64,000 nt of DNA. Source: Verrucomicrobiia bacterium (GTDB lineage Bacteria > Verrucomicrobiota > Verrucomicrobiia > Limisphaerales > UBA1100). The DNA lies in assembly GCA_014239365.1 (NCBI GenBank), contig JAAZZB010000084.1, positions 21,980 through 85,979 of the forward strand, read 5' to 3'. The position numbers and the translations under genes are program-made. Shown one piece after another: positions 10,538 to 19,741 of this stretch (within the stretch, counting starts at the first letter, position 1; every line of letters begins with the position of its first letter). A model generated the notes under the pieces. It did no database searches. It was not told where the DNA came from and was given only the letters and a program-made list of their open reading frames with translations.

Positions 10538-11875
10538 ATGAAAACAAAAAAATCATTTCTCAATCGGTTTACCAGATCGTTGTCGGCGTTGCTTCTGACG
10601 TTAACGTTTCTGATCCCCACGGCCAAAGCTGAGGTATATGGCTATCGACAAGGGAATTTTTTGGATTCCCTCAAGTATGGAGCCTATTTTGAATCCACCG
10701 ACATTAATATGATGAACTTGGTTTTGGCCGAGATTTTCGGTCAACAATCGGGTGTTATTGATAACATAATGGTAGATGAGTTCTCATTAGAATTCGGTTC
10801 ATCGCCAATGCGAATGCCGGTTCTTATGGCGTCAGTAATGTTGGTGCGTGACTCAAAGGAGGGAGGTGTATGGGTGGAATACGCCCGAACTTGGGAGCAG
10901 CTTGTGGATGGCGAACCACGAGTGCAAACCCTTGCAGTTCACATTTCTGCTCGTGGTAACGTGGATGCGGTGGAAGAGTTGGATTCAGTCTGGAATTATT
11001 TGGAGGCTCATACCGCATCAGAGCGGATTTGGCAGGAAACCCTCGGAGATCCGGATAAAGGCCCCTTGGATTATTATTTTTCAGTGGACCTTGCGAGCCC
11101 TGAAGAATCGATGGGTTTCTGGGATCGATTCTTGTTAGGTGCTTATTTGGGGGATACAGCAGAAATTGATTTAGGTTGGGCAGGAGTAGGCGGTCAAACT
11201 GCTGGCGGATTGGTTCCATACGCAGGCCAAGTGGCAGATGCTCGCGATGCTTCTGTGGCACTGAATACCCTTTGGGAAAGTGGTGGGGCCGATGGGAAAT
11301 TGGACACCACTTTGGCCGTCATTGCAGCATTTCCCGGTGCCGGTGATTTTGTGAAGGGGAGCGTGCGAATGGCCACTAAAGCCAGCAAACACGCCGCCCA
11401 AGAAGTCGGAGGTGCGCTCGCCAAAAAAATTGACGACTTTGTCGGTAAAGCAGGGAAATCAACCCCTCCGAAGGGAAGGTCTCCTAAAAGCCCCAATGGA
11501 AGCAGCAGTGGTGGTGCTAGACAGAATGCTTGGGGTAAAGGCACGGAATTCAATGGAAAAAAAGTATTTCAAAGGAATGATTTAATTGATCTGAAACTAA
11601 TCGATGACCGTGGGCGTACAAATTTGCAACGAATGAAACAAGGGGTGGCTCCTATTGGGCCAGATGGGAACTCAATCAATTTGCATCATCTAACACAAAC
11701 TAATGACAGTCCAATCGTGGAAATGACAGCAACTATGCATCAAAAGAACCATAAGAAATTGCACAAGAACACTGGTCAATCACCGTCCCAAATTGATCGT
11801 CCCAAATTTGATTCTTGGCGTCGTAAGTACTGGAAGGAAAGATCAAGCCAATTTGAGAAGGAGATGACACAATGA
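10538..11875 (+). CDS. Secreted polymorphic-toxin-like protein with C-terminal LHH nuclease domain
   Basis: The 445-residue product begins with a Sec signal peptide (basic start, hydrophobic core, AKA cleavage site near residue 31). Residues about 32-210 are unrecognised. Residues about 215-275 form a Gly/Ala-rich stretch with VPYAGQVADA and FPGAGDFVKG, resembling the pretoxin linkers of polymorphic toxins. A Ser/Gly/Pro linker follows, and then a C-terminal domain with the motif NLHHL (His383-His384) and downstream HQKNHKKLH, which I read as the LHH family of HNH/EndoVII nucleases. Its stop overlaps the SUKH-type immunity gene as ATGA. The pair is more AT-rich than its neighbours, consistent with acquisition by transfer. 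Confidence 0.8.
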   Translation: MKTKKSFLNRFTRSLSALLLTLTFLIPTAKAEVYGYRQGNFLDSLKYGAYFESTDINMMNLVLAEIFGQQSGVIDNIMVDEFSLEFGSSPMRMPVLMASVMLVRDSKEGGVWVEYARTWEQLVDGEPRVQTLAVHISARGNVDAVEELDSVWNYLEAHTASERIWQETLGDPDKGPLDYYFSVDLASPEESMGFWDRFLLGAYLGDTAEIDLGWAGVGGQTAGGLVPYAGQVADARDASVALNTLWESGGADGKLDTTLAVIAAFPGAGDFVKGSVRMATKASKHAAQEVGGALAKKIDDFVGKAGKSTPPKGRSPKSPNGSSSGGARQNAWGKGTEFNGKKVFQRNDLIDLKLIDDRGRTNLQRMKQGVAPIGPDGNSINLHHLTQTNDSPIVEMTATMHQKNHKKLHKNTGQSPSQIDRPKFDSWRRKYWKERSSQFEKEMTQ

Positions 11876-12342
11876 ACGCAAATGATTTTGAACAATACTT
11901 GGAAGAGTTAGCATCCAATCCTTCGGGTGATTTCGAAGGGTTCAAACCCGAGTCATTAGTTGCACTGGCTGAAGATGCATTGTCCTTGCGCTTCTCGCCT
12001 TCATACCGGCAATTTCTGCTGCGGCTGGGTTGTGGTGATATTAACGGATTGGAAATCTATGGGGTCATCCGTGATAGCTTCGTCAATGCCAGCATCCCCA
12101 ATGGCATTTGGTTGACGTTGGAATTGCGGCAGTCCTCGGGGTTGCCGGTGGATATTATTCTTTTTCAGGAAACGGGGGTGGGCGGTTATTACGCAATCGA
12201 CTTGGGGCAGTCCACGGAAGACGGCGAGGCGCCGGTTGTGGAATGGATTCCCGGCGCGGACAATCCGCGACCGTGTCCGATCATTGCCGAAAACTTTGGC
12301 GTGCATCTTCAGGAACAAGTCAAGGCGTACAGCGAGGATTAG
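11872..12342 (+). CDS. SMI1/KNR4 (SUKH) family immunity protein
   Basis: The 156-residue cytosolic protein has the SUKH layout: an N-terminal helix, an LSLRFSPSYRQFLLRLGCGDINGLEIYG core, a mid-region VGGYYAIDLGQ and a final helix. SUKH proteins neutralise nuclease toxins of contact-dependent and polymorphic toxin systems. Its start overlaps the stop of the upstream LHH toxin gene by 4 nt, so the two are very probably made together, with this protein protecting the producer. No signal peptide is visible, as expected for a cytoplasmic antidote. Confidence 0.8.
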   Translation: MNANDFEQYLEELASNPSGDFEGFKPESLVALAEDALSLRFSPSYRQFLLRLGCGDINGLEIYGVIRDSFVNASIPNGIWLTLELRQSSGLPVDIILFQETGVGGYYAIDLGQSTEDGEAPVVEWIPGADNPRPCPIIAENFGVHLQEQVKAYSED

Positions 12343-12486
12343 TCGCCTGAAAAAACGCCGAAGCTTTGCCTCGCGCGATATGATTTGATCAATGCTGTGG
12401 GATGGTTCATCATTCGTGCGGCGACGGTTCATCACGCCCCAGCCACCATTCAAGCCTCCCCTGAATCGGGTGGAGAAATTTTGTGA

Positions 12487-12498
12487 TATATTAAACCC
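12487..12498 (+). promoter_or_regulatory. Putative -10 box for a leaderless mcsA transcript
   Basis: TATATT at 12487-12492 ends 6 nt before the ATG at 12499, which would place the transcription start at or next to the start codon. There is no Shine-Dalgarno sequence. The same TGTGRTATATT string precedes hpf. No good -35 box is seen. Confidence 0.45.
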
Positions 12499-13062
12499 AT
12501 GCAATGTTGCCAACCAGATTGTGAGAACGAGGCCACGGTTCATTTGACTGAGATTGTGGATGGTCAGATGAAGAAGATTGATCTCTGCGAGGAGTGCGCC
12601 AAGGAACAGGGGGTCACCGATCCGAAAGGATTCGCGCTGGCGGATTTGTTGCTGGGCTTGGGCGCGGCTTCGGAGATGGAGTCGGGCAGTGGGGAATTGG
12701 AATGTCCCTCGTGCGGGTTTGCGCAGGCGGATTTTAAGAAGAGCGGGCGGCTGGGTTGCTCCGATTGTTATGCGACGTTTGCGGAGCCTTTGGAGGGGAT
12801 GCTCAAGCAAATGCACAAGGGCACGCAGCACGTGGGCAAGGTGCCCAAGGCGTTGCGGCAGGAAATGGATTTCACCAAACACCGGCAGCAATTGGAAAAG
12901 CAATTGAAAAAAGCCATCGATACGGAGGACTACGAGCAGGCGGCGCAGGTGCGGGATCAGTTGCGGGGATTGGATGTGCCGCCGGAGGATCCGGTGGAAC
13001 CGCTTGAGCCAAAGGCAAAAGGAGCGAAGAGCGCAAAGAGCACGAAGGGAGGAGAGGCTTAA
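12499..13062 (+). CDS. mcsA: McsA, zinc-binding activator of protein arginine kinase
   Basis: The 187-residue protein has two treble-clef-like CxxC pairs near the N-terminus (CC...C and CEEC), a second zinc site (CPSC, CSDC) around residues 72-92 and a C-terminal UVR motif with YEQAAQVRDQLRGL. This is the layout of McsA, which activates the arginine kinase McsB and can link it to ClpC. Its TAA overlaps the ATG of mcsB (TAATG), and clpC follows. In Firmicutes the cluster starts with the repressor gene ctsR, which is absent here. Confidence 0.92.
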   Translation: MQCCQPDCENEATVHLTEIVDGQMKKIDLCEECAKEQGVTDPKGFALADLLLGLGAASEMESGSGELECPSCGFAQADFKKSGRLGCSDCYATFAEPLEGMLKQMHKGTQHVGKVPKALRQEMDFTKHRQQLEKQLKKAIDTEDYEQAAQVRDQLRGLDVPPEDPVEPLEPKAKGAKSAKSTKGGEA

Positions 13063-14135
13063 TGGAATTGCGAAAATTTTTGAGCAGCACCACCGAGTTG
13101 TCCAATTGCGAAGGGCCGCAGGATCACGTGGTGCTGTCGAGCCGCGTGCGGTTGGCGCGTAACGTGACGGGGCGGCCATTCCCGGGGCGCGCGAAGAAGG
13201 CGAGCCGGGTGGAGACGTGCGATTTTATTCAGCCGGCCATCGCAGCGGCCTCGGCGATGCGCGGTGGGTTTTCGGAATCGATGAAGCCATTGCAGGCGCT
13301 GGATAAGCAACTGCTCGTGGAGCGGCATCTTATCAGTCGCGAGCACGCGGCCAAGGGCGCGGGCAGCGGGTTGGTGCTCAGCAAGGACGAAACGTTGAGC
13401 GTAATGATCAATGAAGAGGATCACTTGCGGATGCAGGCGTTGCTGCCTGGGTTACAGGTGAAACAGGTTTGGCAAAAGATGGATCGGTTTGACACGAGTT
13501 TGGAGAAGAAACTGGATTTCGCGTTTGACTCGCAACTCGGTTATCTGACCGCGTGTCCCACCAATCTTGGTACGGGCATTCGCGTGAGCGCGATGTTGCA
13601 TTTGCCGGGCTTGGTGTTGACGGATCAAGTGAATCAAATTGTGCAAGCGGTCACCAAGCTGGGCCATGCGGTGCGCGGGTTGTACGGCGAAGGCACGGAG
13701 GCGCTGGGGCATTTGTTCCAGGTGAGCAACCAAATGACGCTGGGCGAAAGCGAGGCGGACATCATCGAGCGCATTCACAAAGTGGTGTTGCAAGTGATCG
13801 AGCACGAAGAAAACGCGCGGCAAACTTTGCTGCGCACGAAGGCTAAGGAGTTGTACAACCACATCGGGCGCGCGTACGGCACGCTGGCGCACGCGCATAT
13901 TGTGAGCAGCAAAGAGACGATGAACCAGTTGTCGTTGCTGCGGCTGGGCGTGAAGCTGGAGCTGTTCAAAGGGCTGACCACGCCGATGTTGGACGAGCTG
14001 TTTTTGCTCTCGCAACCGGCGCATATGCAGGAATTGGTAGGGGAAAAACTTTCCGGTGAAGAGCGCGACCTCCATCGCGCGGATTTATTGCGCAAACATT
14101 TGGGCAAGGTAAAGGGGCTGAAACTGCCGGAATAA
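13062..14135 (+). CDS. mcsB: Protein arginine kinase McsB
   Basis: The 357-residue enzyme phosphorylates arginine side chains and so marks proteins for ClpC-ClpP degradation. It is recognisable by the phosphagen-kinase core: SSRVRLARN near the N-terminus, the RHLISREHA region and the CPTNLGTGIRVSAMLHLP block carrying the active-site Cys. The last helix with RAD.LRKHLG fits the C-terminal domain. It is translationally coupled to mcsA and lies 114 bp upstream of clpC. Confidence 0.95.
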   Translation: MELRKFLSSTTELSNCEGPQDHVVLSSRVRLARNVTGRPFPGRAKKASRVETCDFIQPAIAAASAMRGGFSESMKPLQALDKQLLVERHLISREHAAKGAGSGLVLSKDETLSVMINEEDHLRMQALLPGLQVKQVWQKMDRFDTSLEKKLDFAFDSQLGYLTACPTNLGTGIRVSAMLHLPGLVLTDQVNQIVQAVTKLGHAVRGLYGEGTEALGHLFQVSNQMTLGESEADIIERIHKVVLQVIEHEENARQTLLRTKAKELYNHIGRAYGTLAHAHIVSSKETMNQLSLLRLGVKLELFKGLTTPMLDELFLLSQPAHMQELVGEKLSGEERDLHRADLLRKHLGKVKGLKLPE

Positions 14136-14249
14136 GCCGTCAAATGGCTAATGACACGATTGAGCCGTAAAAAAGGGCTCATTTGGGCATAAGTTGGCAT
14201 CAGGAATGCTCGACAAAATAGGCGAAAACAGCCAAGATTTATCAAGAAA

Positions 14250-16763
14250 ATGAGTGACGAAGGAATGAGTAATTTTACGCCACGCGCCCAACAGGTGCTG
14301 GCATTGGCGCGCAAGGAAGCGGATCGATTCAACCACAACTTTGTGGGCACCGAGCATTTGTTGCTGGGGCTCATCAAGCTCGGCCAAGGCGTGGCGGTTA
14401 ACGTTTTGCAAAAGATGGGGCTGGACCTCGAGACCGTGCGGTTGGAAGTCGAGAAACAAGTCGGCACCGGGCCGGATCAAAAACAGGTCGGCAACATTCC
14501 GTACACGCCGCGCGTGAAAAAAGTCCTCAACCTCGCCTCCAAAGAAGCCAAGCAACTGCAACACACGTACGTGGGCACGGAGCACATTTTGCTCGGTCTC
14601 CTGCGCGAAGGCGAAGGCGTGGCGGCGCGCGTGCTCAAGAATCTCGACATCGACATCGAGCAAACACGTCAGGAAATTTTGAAGGAACTCGATCCGAACT
14701 TCGCAATGGGCGAGGACGACATGGACGAGGAAGGCGAAACTGCCCCAACCAAGGGCGGTGGAAAAAAAGGCAACAAGACGCCAGCGCTGCGCGCCTTTGG
14801 CCGCGACCTCACGGAGATCGCCCGCAAAGGCGAGATGGATCCGGTGATTGGCCGCGAAGACGAAATCGAACGCGTCATTCAAATTCTCTGCCGCCGCACG
14901 AAGAACAATCCAGTGTTGCTCGGTGAAGCGGGCGTGGGCAAAACCGCCATCGTCGAAGGCCTCGCGCAGGAAGTGGTGAAAGGCAACGTGCCGGAACTGT
15001 TGCGCGATCGCCGCGTCGTGACGTTAGATCTCGCGCTGATGGTGGCCGGCACCAAGTACCGCGGGCAATTCGAGGAACGCATCAAAGCGGTGATGGACGA
15101 AATTCGCCGCGCGAAGAATGTCATTTTATTCATCGACGAGCTGCACACCATCGTGGGCGCTGGTTCCGCCGAAGGCACGATGGATGCCAGCAACATCATC
15201 AAGCCCGCATTGAGCCGCGGCGAGTTGCAATGCGTGGGTGCCACCACGCTTACCGAGTATCGCAAGTACATCGAGAAAGACGCCGCGTTGGAACGCCGTT
15301 TCCAAAATGTAAAAGTGGAGGCGCCATCCATTGAGGAAGCCATCGAAATTCTCAAGGGATTGCGGATCAAATACGAGGAGCATCACAAAGCCGAGATCAC
15401 CGATGAAGCGGTGGAGGCGTCCGTCAAACTTTCCGATCGCTACATCACCTCACGTTATTTGCCGGATAAAGCCATTGATGTGATGGACGAAGCCGGTTCG
15501 CGCGCGCGCATCCAGGCGATGACGCGGCCGCCGGAAATCAAGGAACTTGAGGCTGCCATTGACGAGATCAAAACCCGCAAGGAAACGGCCATTAAAGAGC
15601 AGGATTTTGAAGGCGCAGCCTCGATGCGCGACGAAGAAAAGCACGCCAAGGAAAACCTCGAAAACACGATGGCCGAATGGAAAGCCGCCAGCGAGGAAAC
15701 TAAGGTGGTCATTTCTGATGAGGACATCATGCACGTCATTTCCAAGTGGACCGGCATCCCGCTGCAACGCATGGAGAAAGACGAAATCAAAAAGCTTCTC
15801 AGCATGGAAAAGGAGCTGGAGAAAGTGGTCATCGGCCAATCCGCCGCAGTCACTTCACTCAGCAAAGCCCTGCGCCGCTCGCGGGCTGATCTCAAGGATC
15901 CTGTGCGTCCGATCGGGGCCTTTGCCCTGATGGGCCCCACCGGCGTGGGCAAAACGCTTTTAGCCAAGACCATCGCCGAACAATTGTTTGGCGATTCCAA
16001 GGCGCTTATTCAAATTGATATGAGCGAGTATATGGAAAAATTTGCCAGCTCGCGCCTTATTGGTTCGCCTCCCGGCTATGTTGGTTTCGAGGAAGGCGGC
16101 CAGTTGACTGAGCAAGTGCGGCGCAGGCCGTACTCGGTGGTGCTTTTTGATGAAATCGAAAAGGCCCATCCGGATGTGATGAATATGCTCCTTCAAATTT
16201 TGGAGGAAGGCAAACTCACCGATAGTCAGGGCCGCACGGTTGATTTTCGGAATACCATTATTTTGCTTACATCCAATGTGGGCTCCGAGAGCGCCAAGAA
16301 GAGTACGGCCATCGGATTCAATAATTCGGGTAATGAAGTCGATTACGAAAAAATGCGTGAGCTGATTATGGACGAAGCTAAAAAGGCATTCCGTCCGGAA
16401 TTCTTAAACCGGCTGGACGATGTAATTGTGTTCCACTCATTGGTGAAAAAAGATCTCAGCGAAATTCTGGACCTCGAACTCAACAAAGTTACCGAACGCC
16501 TTAAGGAAAAAGAAATCGATCTCGTGCTCGACAAAAAAGCGCACGACTTGCTGGTTGAAAAGGGGTACGACCCTGAGTACGGCGCGCGGCCCATGCGGCG
16601 CGCGGTGGAGCGCTTCCTTGAGGATCCGCTGGCTGAGGAAATTTTGCGCGGAACTCTAGTTGGGGGCGATCCCATTAAAGTTTCCACCAAGAACGATAAG
16701 TTGACGTTCAAACAAAAAGCTTCCACCGAAACCGAAGAGAAAACGGTTTCCGCCGGCGACTAA
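14250..16763 (+). CDS. clpC: ClpC-type AAA+ unfoldase
   Basis: This 837-residue protein feeds substrates to the ClpP peptidase. It has two N-terminal Clp_N repeats (about residues 10-145), AAA+ domain 1 with Walker A GEAGVGKT, a middle region containing a UVR-like helix pair ([15 protein letters not shown]), AAA+ domain 2 with Walker A GPTGVGKT, and the IGF loop for ClpP docking near residue 690. The N-domain and UVR element are the sites through which McsA/McsB act in Bacillus, in line with the gene order here. The ATG at 14250 is used; a second ATG five codons later is possible. Confidence 0.97.
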   Translation: MSDEGMSNFTPRAQQVLALARKEADRFNHNFVGTEHLLLGLIKLGQGVAVNVLQKMGLDLETVRLEVEKQVGTGPDQKQVGNIPYTPRVKKVLNLASKEAKQLQHTYVGTEHILLGLLREGEGVAARVLKNLDIDIEQTRQEILKELDPNFAMGEDDMDEEGETAPTKGGGKKGNKTPALRAFGRDLTEIARKGEMDPVIGREDEIERVIQILCRRTKNNPVLLGEAGVGKTAIVEGLAQEVVKGNVPELLRDRRVVTLDLALMVAGTKYRGQFEERIKAVMDEIRRAKNVILFIDELHTIVGAGSAEGTMDASNIIKPALSRGELQCVGATTLTEYRKYIEKDAALERRFQNVKVEAPSIEEAIEILKGLRIKYEEHHKAEITDEAVEASVKLSDRYITSRYLPDKAIDVMDEAGSRARIQAMTRPPEIKELEAAIDEIKTRKETAIKEQDFEGAASMRDEEKHAKENLENTMAEWKAASEETKVVISDEDIMHVISKWTGIPLQRMEKDEIKKLLSMEKELEKVVIGQSAAVTSLSKALRRSRADLKDPVRPIGAFALMGPTGVGKTLLAKTIAEQLFGDSKALIQIDMSEYMEKFASSRLIGSPPGYVGFEEGGQLTEQVRRRPYSVVLFDEIEKAHPDVMNMLLQILEEGKLTDSQGRTVDFRNTIILLTSNVGSESAKKSTAIGFNNSGNEVDYEKMRELIMDEAKKAFRPEFLNRLDDVIVFHSLVKKDLSEILDLELNKVTERLKEKEIDLVLDKKAHDLLVEKGYDPEYGARPMRRAVERFLEDPLAEEILRGTLVGGDPIKVSTKNDKLTFKQKASTETEEKTVSAGD

Positions 16764-16794
16764 TCGCGCCGCAGCCGTGGGGGCGGCAACACAT

Positions 16795-16803
16795 AAGGGG
16801 GAG
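16795..16803 (+). promoter_or_regulatory. Strong Shine-Dalgarno site for the GTG start of mlaE
   Basis: The purine run AAGGGGGAG ends 2 nt before the GTG at 16806. It is one of the few clear Shine-Dalgarno sites in the window and supports the GTG start. Confidence 0.5.
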
Positions 16804-16805
16804 AG

Positions 16806-17585
16806 GTGTCCACACACACCATCGGGGGAGGATTATCCAGTTTCGCAACGAGTATGGGGAGCATTATTTTGCTCGCCGGCGAGGTCTTTCGTTCTCTCTT
16901 CACCACTCGCCTTCATTGGGATGAGTTCATCAAGCAACTCCACTTTGTTGGATGGAAATCCCAAGTCATCGTCCTCACCACCGGCGCGTCCACCGGCATG
17001 GTTTTTTGTGCGCAGACATTTTTTCAATTTCACAAAATGAAAATGGACAACGCCACCCTCACCGTGGTGGGCGTGGCAATGATCACCGAGCTCGGCCCCG
17101 TGTTGGCCGGACTGATGGTGGCCGGACGCGTGGGCGCGGCCATCAGCGCCGAGCTGGGCACGATGCGCGTCACCGAACAAATTGACGCCCTCCGCACGAT
17201 GGCCACGCATCCGGTGGATTACCTTGTGGTGCCGCGTTTCCTCGCCACGGTTATCGCGATGCCGCTGCTCACGGTGCTCGCGTGGGGCGTGGGCATCGCG
17301 GCGGCGTATCTCTTGAGCGTCACCGTGCTGGGGCTCGAAGGCTCGTACGGCCTCCGGCATCTTTATTTTTATGTGGATGAACACGACGTGTGGCTTGGCT
17401 GTATCAAAGCGTTGTTCTTTGGCGGCGTCATCGCATTGGTTGGCTGTTATCGCGGGCTCAATTGCGGCGAAGGCGCGGAGGGCGTCGGCCGCGCCACCAA
17501 CGAGGCGGTGGTACAATCCTGCATTGCAATTTTGGTTAGCAATTTTTTTCTCACCCTATTGTTGCGCGGGATTTTGTATCCCTAA
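16806..17585 (+). CDS. mlaE: MlaE-family lipid ABC transporter permease
   Basis: The 259-residue membrane protein has five to six hydrophobic segments and the MlaE signature ELGPVLAGLMVAGRVGAAISAELGTMRVTEQIDAL. It is the permease of the system that moves phospholipids between inner and outer membrane. The start is a GTG supported by a strong Shine-Dalgarno sequence. The ATPase (mlaF) and MCE protein (mlaD) genes follow with spacings of 9 nt and a 4-nt overlap, so the three form one operon and one complex. Confidence 0.94.
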   Translation: MSTHTIGGGLSSFATSMGSIILLAGEVFRSLFTTRLHWDEFIKQLHFVGWKSQVIVLTTGASTGMVFCAQTFFQFHKMKMDNATLTVVGVAMITELGPVLAGLMVAGRVGAAISAELGTMRVTEQIDALRTMATHPVDYLVVPRFLATVIAMPLLTVLAWGVGIAAAYLLSVTVLGLEGSYGLRHLYFYVDEHDVWLGCIKALFFGGVIALVGCYRGLNCGEGAEGVGRATNEAVVQSCIAILVSNFFLTLLLRGILYP

Positions 17586-17594
17586 AATTTCCTG

Positions 17595-18344
17595 ATGATT
17601 GAAGTAAAAAACATCAGCAAAAGTTTTGGCAGCAACAATGTGTTGCGCGATGTGTCCTTCAAAGTGGCGGAAGGGGAAAGCCTCGCCATCATCGGCCGTA
17701 GCGGCACGGGCAAAAGCGTGTTGCTCAAGCATCTGGTCGGACTGCTCATGCCCGATGCCGGCACGGTGAGCGTGCGGGGCGTGGAGATTAACAATATGCC
17801 CGAGCGCGAATTGCTTGATGTGCGGCGGCAGTTCGGGATGTTATTTCAAGGCGCGGCTTTGTTTGATTCCATGAACGTGTTTGAAAATGTCGCGTTTCCG
17901 CTGCGCCGCGCGGGCGAGACGGATGAACCGGAAATCCAACAACGCGTTTCGGAAATGTTGCGCCTCGTGGAAATGCCCGGCGTGGAAGAGAAGTTGCTCT
18001 CGGAACTCTCAGGCGGAATGCGCAAACGCGTCGGCCTCGCGCGGGCGATCGTCCATCGGCCGGCGATTATTTTGTATGACGAACCCACCACGGGGCTGGA
18101 TCCAGTGGTGTCCGACAGTATCGATCAGCTGATCTTGCGCGTGCGCGATCAGTTTAATATCACTTCCATCGTCATCACCCACGACATGCGTAGCGCCCGC
18201 CGTATTGGTCAGCGGATTATTTACCTGCGCGAAGGACAAGTTTATCTGGACGCCCCTGCGGATGAAGTATTTAATTCGGAAGATTTGCTCGTCAGCCGAT
18301 TTGTGAAAGGCGAGGCGGATCTCAAGGAGGTGGAATTATTATGA
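17595..18344 (+). CDS. mlaF: MlaF-family ABC ATPase
   Basis: The 249-residue ATPase of the Mla lipid transporter has Walker A GRSGTGKSV, Q-loop in FGMLFQGAALFDSM (typical of MlaF), signature LSGGMRKRVGLARA, Walker B ILYDEPTTGLD and switch His in VITHDM. It sits between the permease and the substrate-binding MCE gene and overlaps the latter by ATGA. Confidence 0.95.
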   Translation: MIEVKNISKSFGSNNVLRDVSFKVAEGESLAIIGRSGTGKSVLLKHLVGLLMPDAGTVSVRGVEINNMPERELLDVRRQFGMLFQGAALFDSMNVFENVAFPLRRAGETDEPEIQQRVSEMLRLVEMPGVEEKLLSELSGGMRKRVGLARAIVHRPAIILYDEPTTGLDPVVSDSIDQLILRVRDQFNITSIVITHDMRSARRIGQRIIYLREGQVYLDAPADEVFNSEDLLVSRFVKGEADLKEVELL

Positions 18345-19513
18345 GCGCCAGCCGTTTGGAATTAAAAGTAGGGATGTTCGTCATCGTGCTGCTGGGGATT
18401 GCTGCGGTGATGACGCTGCGTTTCAGTGAAACGGGCCTCGGCCTGACCAAAACAATTCCCCTCAAGCTCCATACCGCCAGCGCGGGCAACGTCATTGCCG
18501 ATGCCCCCATTCAATTGAGTGGCGTGAAAATTGGCGTAGTCGATAAAATCACCCTCAACAATGACGGGCGCGGCGTCGTCATTCACGCGGAAATATTTGA
18601 GGAATATTGGGAAACCTTGGACAGCAAAACGCAATTTAGGATTAACGTCACCGGCCTGATGGGCGATGAATACATCGCAGCCATTCCCGGCGCTGAGAAA
18701 GGCGAGGCACTCAAGTCCGGCGCGAAGCGGGATTGCGAAGCGCCCTTTGATCTCATGAGTGTCGCGCGCGACGCTCAGCATCTCATCCGCCGTGTCGATA
18801 ACAGTATGCTTACGCTTGATTCCGCGATCAATCGCCTGGATCAAACCGTGCTTAGCACCGAGACGCTCACCAACCTCACTGCCGCCATCGCTGAATTTCG
18901 GATGACCTCCGAGAGCATCCACGCCTTTGCCGATAACCTCACCACCAACATCGCCCCCAACGTGGATCTCACCGTGCAGAAATTTCACGATGCTGTGTCG
19001 CGCGTGGACACGATGCTCGCCAACAACACCAACACCCTCCAGGTGAGCCTCAACAATTTCGCGCAATTCACAAAACGCCTTGATACTTCCGCCAGCCATT
19101 TGGAAACCCTCATTGCCACCAACGCACCGATGGTCAGCAGAGTCTTTACCAATCTCACTGCCATTTCCGCCAGCCTCAAAGTCAGCACAGAAAAATTACA
19201 GGCCACCATTTCCACTAATCAAATCAGCATCGATGTCATTGTCAAAGATGTCGCCGCCGTCACTGCCAATCTCAAACACTTCACCCAAAACGCCGATCGC
19301 ATCGTGGCCCAGCTGGAAGCGGGCAAGGGCCTCGCCGGCGGATTATTGAAGGACGACGCGTTGCGCACGGAATTTTCACGACTGATGACCAACCTCAACA
19401 GCGCCGCCGGAAATTTTTCTATCCTGGCCAGTAATCTCAATTCCCGCGGGTTGTTATACAAACCGCCGCCCACGAATAACCGCGCTCCACCCAAGAGCGG
19501 ACGCTCAAGGTGA
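18341..19513 (+). CDS. mlaD: MlaD-type MCE domain protein
   Basis: The 390-residue protein has one N-terminal membrane helix (about residues 9-27), an MCE domain at about 35-115 with APIQLSGVKIGVVDKI, then a long helical region with repeated T/N-rich heptad-like sequence (about 150-350) and a proline-rich tail. MCE proteins form hexameric lipid tunnels in the periplasm. The extended helical tail is much longer than in E. coli MlaD (183 residues) and recalls the needle-like MCE proteins that bridge the envelope. Confidence 0.9.
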   Translation: MSASRLELKVGMFVIVLLGIAAVMTLRFSETGLGLTKTIPLKLHTASAGNVIADAPIQLSGVKIGVVDKITLNNDGRGVVIHAEIFEEYWETLDSKTQFRINVTGLMGDEYIAAIPGAEKGEALKSGAKRDCEAPFDLMSVARDAQHLIRRVDNSMLTLDSAINRLDQTVLSTETLTNLTAAIAEFRMTSESIHAFADNLTTNIAPNVDLTVQKFHDAVSRVDTMLANNTNTLQVSLNNFAQFTKRLDTSASHLETLIATNAPMVSRVFTNLTAISASLKVSTEKLQATISTNQISIDVIVKDVAAVTANLKHFTQNADRIVAQLEAGKGLAGGLLKDDALRTEFSRLMTNLNSAAGNFSILASNLNSRGLLYKPPPTNNRAPPKSGRSR

Positions 19514-19516
19514 CGG

Positions 19517-19741
19517 ATGGATCGCGTTACGGTGTTCACCTCGTTCAGCGGGCCCGAGGCGCAATTAGTTTCCGCGCGGCTGCGCACTGCCGGTTTTCAA
19601 GCCACCGTCGAAGGCGAGGCGGCGGCCTTCAGTATGGAAGGATACTCGCTTGCCACTGGCGGCATTCGTGTGCAGGTTCCCGAAAACGAACGCGACGATG
19701 CGCGCGCGTTAATTAAATCGATTGAATCGGATGAACCTTAA
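19517..19741 (+). CDS. DUF2007 small protein
   Basis: This 74-residue protein has the DUF2007 pattern: an N-terminal VFTSFSGPEAQLVSARLRTAGF helix followed by a short beta segment with GGIRVQVPENERDDARALI. DUF2007 resembles the GlnB-like signal-transducer fold, but no specific role is established. It lies 3 nt after mlaD and overlaps the next gene by 11 nt, so it belongs to the same transcript. Confidence 0.85.
   Translation: MDRVTVFTSFSGPEAQLVSARLRTAGFQATVEGEAAAFSMEGYSLATGGIRVQVPENERDDARALIKSIESDEP

Noticed and set aside
12001-13179. Open frame of 392 codons on the minus strand over the SUKH and mcsA genes
   Set aside because: Both plus-strand genes are well supported, and the antisense product is R/H/L-rich shadow sequence.
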